A stretch of DNA of 22,302 nucleotides. Origin: Cryoendolithus antarcticus (lineage: Eukaryota > Ascomycota > Dothideomycetes > Cladosporiales > Cladosporiaceae). Position numbers and translations under genes: made by a program. The notes beneath the pieces are model-generated. The model worked only from the letters and a program-made list of their open reading frames with translations, did no database searches and had not been told where the DNA came from. How positions within the stretch are numbered: position 1 is the stretch's first letter; every line of letters begins with the position of its first letter. Location: the NCBI GenBank assembly GCA_002077065.1, contig NAJO01000121.1, positions 1 to 22,302 of the forward strand, given 5' to 3'. This document shows positions 18,802 to 22,302 of this stretch, in pieces.

Positions 18802-20170
18802 CTCGTGACCCGGTCTCCAAATGAACGCGACGGGGAGAGATGGGGATTGGGGTAGATGGAACGAATTTGTTAAGGGAGAAGCCGTGCGGCGGTGAAGAAT
18901 CAAATTGACTAGAGGGCGGACATCATAATATTAAAATGAAAGTGATGCAGATCCAGCTTCACGCGAGATGAGAGGCAAACAATAGAGCAGGATGAAGCGC
19001 CGGGTGACTAGGCGGAAACTAATTGGGCAAGCATTGTCGAGCAATCACATCGGCGACTCGCTCGTGTGGCGTCCATGGGCAATTGCGCGTATACAGGGTA
19101 TAGACAGGTGAATTGGCCAGCCGTGTTGAGAGTGGATAAACATGAATACATATTGATTTGAACACTTAGCGCGGGTCGCATCGGGTCACCGACTCCTCGA
19201 TGTCTATAGCCAATGTATTTCGCCCACACCCTGTAGCAACCTCGTATACGGAAGCTGGAATAATAGCCACTGACTGCGAAGTTATCGACCTTGCTAGTAG
19301 CAAAGCCAGGGTGTTCCAGCCGGCCGTGGCGTTTGGCTTTTGACAGTTGACGTTTATTTGATCGAGATCACGATGCGAGACATGCTCTAGAGAACCAATG
19401 ACAGCATTGTCTATCGTCTACTGTTCAGGAATGACGCTCTTTAGTATGTTCTTGCGTGCTTTTAGAGTTCGCAGATTCACTGGAAGAAGTCTGTTCGTCG
19501 TCATTAGAGAGGAGGTCTGGAGGCTCTGAATCGCAATTGGCTTTTTCACTTCTGCCCGAGCTGTGGGATCCCCTGCTTAATAGCCAAGCTGCGCTAGTGC
19601 TACGATGCTATTGGCACCCCTAGCCAGAAAGCCGAGCAGCCACCACTCGCGGGGATGACTATCCTCTAGCGCGAGCCAAATAAGAGTTACTCTAGATTTG
19701 CAGGGGTTCCATTCATTGATGCCACCATTTGTACTAGTATGCGAAAGGGCCATGTCCGATTCATACTTCCGGAGCTTGCTTCCCCGCAATCTGCGCCCGA
19801 TATTATACATCGTCAAGCAGAGGTGCAGAGACAGGCTCAGGAAGCTGCGCGGCTGATGGAAGAGGATGTCACTAGTGGGGAGGATGGTCGGCGGAGTGAA
19901 GGAGAAGTGGAGATGGTTTGTGCACGGATTTGGAAGACAGCGAGTTGCTGGTGCATTGAGAGTTTGCGCAGAAATTGATCCAGCGTGACTAGATGTAACA
20001 CTACCGCGTACGTACCTTACTGTGAGCCAGGCATGAAGCATCTGCACGTTCCCAACTACAGCTGCTTCTGGCTCTAAGACCCGAGCTCGTGGAGTCCGAT
20101 AGGTACATGGCTGGGCCGTCGTCGAACGATCGAGCGACTCCTCATGCTTTCTGCGGCCATGTACACGACG
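18802..20170. other. Upstream region of the RGS-LOV gene and spacer
   Basis: The first several hundred bases upstream of 18801 should hold the RGS-LOV promoter. No light-response element is clear to me. From about 18904 to 20170 no gene can be supported. A minus-strand frame 19577-20461 stays open for 294 codons but is Cys/His/Arg-rich without a domain, and its N-terminal half reads through degenerate repeats. Confidence 0.4.
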
Positions 20171-20325
20171 TGGTATGGGCGCAGCCACGATGGTTGTCAC
20201 TTCATGTTGCCAGTGGGCCGACTTATTGGTATGAGCGCAGTCATGGGGTCTCTTCATGTTGGCAACAGGCCGAACTGGTATGAAAGTTGTCAGGATGGTA
20301 CTAACTTCATGCTGGCGGCAGCACT
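20171..20325. repeat. Three degenerate ~50-bp tandem units
   Basis: Units begin TGGTATGGGCGCAG at 20171, TGGTATGAGCGCAG at 20227 and TGGTATGAAAGTTG at 20276, and each contains TTCATGTTG or TTCATGCTGG further along. Spacing is 56 then 49 bases, so units have acquired indels. On the plus strand two of them read W-Y-x-x-S/C-x-x-D-G-x-x-F-M. This is an old minisatellite or a triplicated coding relic. Confidence 0.6.
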
Positions 20326-20856
20326 GGCAGCAGACCAGGCTTGCGACGCGAAGCTCAGCATGCTGGCATTCACAATCACATACCATCATGCTGCGCGAAC
20401 ACGAGATCAGCAGCGCGCACGTTGTTCGAATGCGATGCCGTGTCGGCCATTGCAATCGCACGATGACCTACAAGCCAGCAGCTCGTGCAAGAGCATTTAT
20501 CCCGAGTGCTTGGTAACGAACTCGTATCAGTCCTCCAGCCTCCAGGGGCTCGCGTGCGATTGCGCGAGAGGTGAGCCATAAGCGTGTCGCTGCTGGCCCA
20601 TGGGGTTTCCATGTGGTATCCATGTTTGTTAATTGTCCGAGCTGAAACTATTCGCGAGCCGTGTGTTCAAGAAGTTGTGGCTGTCGTTGAAAGCGATTGC
20701 GATGGTACGGCAAGAGAGCCGTGTTGGCCGTGCGTGGGCAATGATGGCGGTCGGAGAAGTAGACGGCCAATGTATATCAGCTGGTGAGGCGAAGCGCGCT
20801 CGGGCAGTCGCGCAGCTGTGTGTCTCAGGTACTCCATTGATCGGGTGAGGCTTGCT

Positions 20857-20897
20857 CAGGGTCGTCGGACACAGGGTCGTCGGAGACAGGGTCTTCG
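20857..20897. repeat. 15-bp tandem repeat, about 2.7 copies
   Basis: CAGGGTCGTCGGACA (20857-20871), CAGGGTCGTCGGAGA (20872-20886) and the partial CAGGGTCTTCG (20887-20897). Confidence 0.85.
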
Positions 20898-22302
20898 TTC
20901 CCCGAACTGATGCAGGTGTTGTCAGCTGTTGAATAGTAGATGTGGTATTTTCGCTACTTTCGCATACGGCTCGACAGCCTGGCTACGCGGCGTGTCTCAT
21001 CCTCTAATCAGTCAGTCAGGATCTTTGTCTGACTGCAGGCTGTAGGTGAGCGGCACGCTGCACGGCAGCTGCCCTGCAGCTTGCTATTCTCCGGTATGAG
21101 GGGTAGCTTTTGATGTCAATGCGTGCGTGGTGCCGTGCTGGCATCCCCTACATGGATATGCAACGGTGCCGGTAGTGACTTGCAGAAAGCCGGCATTTCG
21201 CGGCTCTGTATTTGAAGCCTCGTGCTGATCGCTTATATGGTGGCCTGATCACTGATGAAGACAGCACGGACCATTAGTGGCTGGAGTAATACTACACCGC
21301 TCGACCCCATTTGGCTTCGTGAACATGTTGCTGTGGTGCGACAGCAGGTCAATGATTCAATATCTTAGTGGGCGATTATTATGAAGCTATCTTGCGACAC
21401 CTACAGATCAGACCATGGAGGAGCAGAACGTGCGAGGCGTAGATTCGCCGTCGACATTAAAAATCTTTGAATACCCTGCTGAATATGCTTCAACTGAATC
21501 TTAGAAGACGAAAAAATCGACACGATTTGATTGATTTTGTATGGAAGGGTTAGGGTACGCATTTGAGCAGACGACACGATTTTCATGATCATATTAGACA
21601 CGATTTTTTTGATATTTCTATAATCGATTAGGCTAGACCGTCACGATCGAGTCAAGAGGCACCTCGGTCTACCCGAAGACAGCGCTTGCGGCTTGCAGGG
21701 TTCAGGTTCGCCATGACAGATTGCGCCTAGCCGCGGGTGGAGTCGAGAGGTGTGGCATGCGGGTGTGGGAGATTGCGATGCAAGTGGAGTGTGAAGGGAC
21801 TGCCCGGGGATGGGCGGGGTATGATGCTATTGTAGGAGATGAGGTTTCGAGGTAAGTAGAGACGGGGTGGAATTGCAGTGGTACACCTTTGTGGCTGCAC
21901 GCAACCACCTGCTCCCTTGAACGGCTACGACGGGAACCTCGCTATGGACCAGTCTAGGCGCTGCTAAGCCATCCCCTCGAGTCGCACAGGTCGGCTACAT
22001 TGCCTTGACCGAACCATCCAAGCGAAAGAACGGAGAAGTGGATCTTGCCTCGCCGGAGTCGACACCGTCAGTGGCAAGGCAATCTGCGTCGATCGTCGTC
22101 AATCTTGAATCTGTCTGTGCACAAGATGCGCATCTGGCTTTTGGCCCAGCTACGGGAGACTCCCATTATTATTCCTGCAGCTTCTTGTCTGCCCGCACAC
22201 ATGAGATCCACATGAACCATCTGTCTGGTCCAGCACTGTATTTGACGACAAGCACAAATAATCCACTTCAGAGAAGTATGAGCAAGACCTAGGATCGGCA
22301 AT
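20898..22302. other. Gene-poor right end
   Basis: Apart from the AT-rich patch nothing is recognised. A plus-strand frame 22005-22292 (TEPSKRKNGEVDLASPES...) looks mildly protein-like, being polar and Ser-rich, but has no ATG start, no domain and ends at the window edge. It could be an exon of a gene beyond the window. Confidence 0.35.
21519..21606. repeat. Three copies of GACACGATTT in an AT-rich patch
   Basis: Identical 10-mers at 21519-21528, 21573-21582 and 21597-21606, each followed by an AT-rich run, spaced 54 and 24 bases. The patch (about 21450-21630) is clearly more AT-rich than its surroundings. Function unknown. Confidence 0.6.

Noticed and set aside
19577..20461. 294-codon minus-strand open frame
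   Set aside because: Cys/His/Arg-rich without a domain, runs through degenerate DNA repeats, and lacks introns or a good start context. Likely chance in GC-rich DNA.
21547..21556. GGGTTAGGGT resembling telomere repeats
   Set aside because: Less than two units of TTAGGG. Too short to call an interstitial telomere.
1..22302. CRISPR array, bacterial operons or prophage
   Set aside because: Spliceosomal introns, fungal domain architectures and eukaryotic transposons throughout. No regularly spaced direct repeats.

Overview
The window reads as nuclear DNA of a filamentous ascomycete (Pezizomycotina). A Dothideomycete is my best guess, but that is inference. Support comes from short spliceosomal introns of about 50-76 nt with consensus branch sites, a fungal multidomain hybrid histidine kinase, an RGS-LOV photoreceptor, a fungal OTT_1508-like deaminase relic, and three kinds of fungal transposon relic (integrase-core transposase, pogo/DDE_1 transposase, Tad1/I-like LINE). 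It is an accessory, repeat-rich stretch. At most two loci (RGS-LOV and chromodomain) look capable of making full-length protein, and the rest is broken.

Layout. 1-3336 (+): 3' part of a hybrid histidine kinase (GAF, HisKA, HATPase, receiver) with one in-frame TAA between HisKA and HATPase, plus a clear intron that splits the phospho-acceptor Asp codon. 3337-4956: non-coding, with a doubtful gag-like fragment. 4957-6465 (+): relic of an integrase-core transposase. 6668-7228 (-): front end of a CCCH-zinc-finger/SMR-type gene with an in-frame stop and a lost 3' half. 7668-9329 (-): multi-exon chromodomain gene. 9574-10665 (+): frameshifted OTT_1508-like deaminase relic. 10666-12409: no recognisable gene, with a strong hairpin and a 24-bp tandem duplication. 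12410-13460 (+): pogo-type DDE_1 transposase relic. 13598-16470 (-): LINE ORF2 relic. 16895-18801 (-): apparently intact three-exon RGS-LOV gene. 18802-22302: gene-free apart from doubtful open frames, with several degenerate short repeats.

A common thread is the kind of damage. Many in-frame stops are explained by a single C-to-T change on the coding strand (CAG to TAG, CAA to TAA, CGA to TGA). The clearest is the near-invariant PQGSP motif of the LINE reverse transcriptase, where the Gln codon has become TAG. This looks like repeat-induced point mutation (RIP) in the elements. The stops in the kinase and zinc-finger genes could have the same origin, for instance by leakage into flanking single-copy DNA, but that is unproven. 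The genes do not form an obvious pathway. The two signalling loci (histidine kinase and RGS-LOV) are at opposite ends with relics between them.
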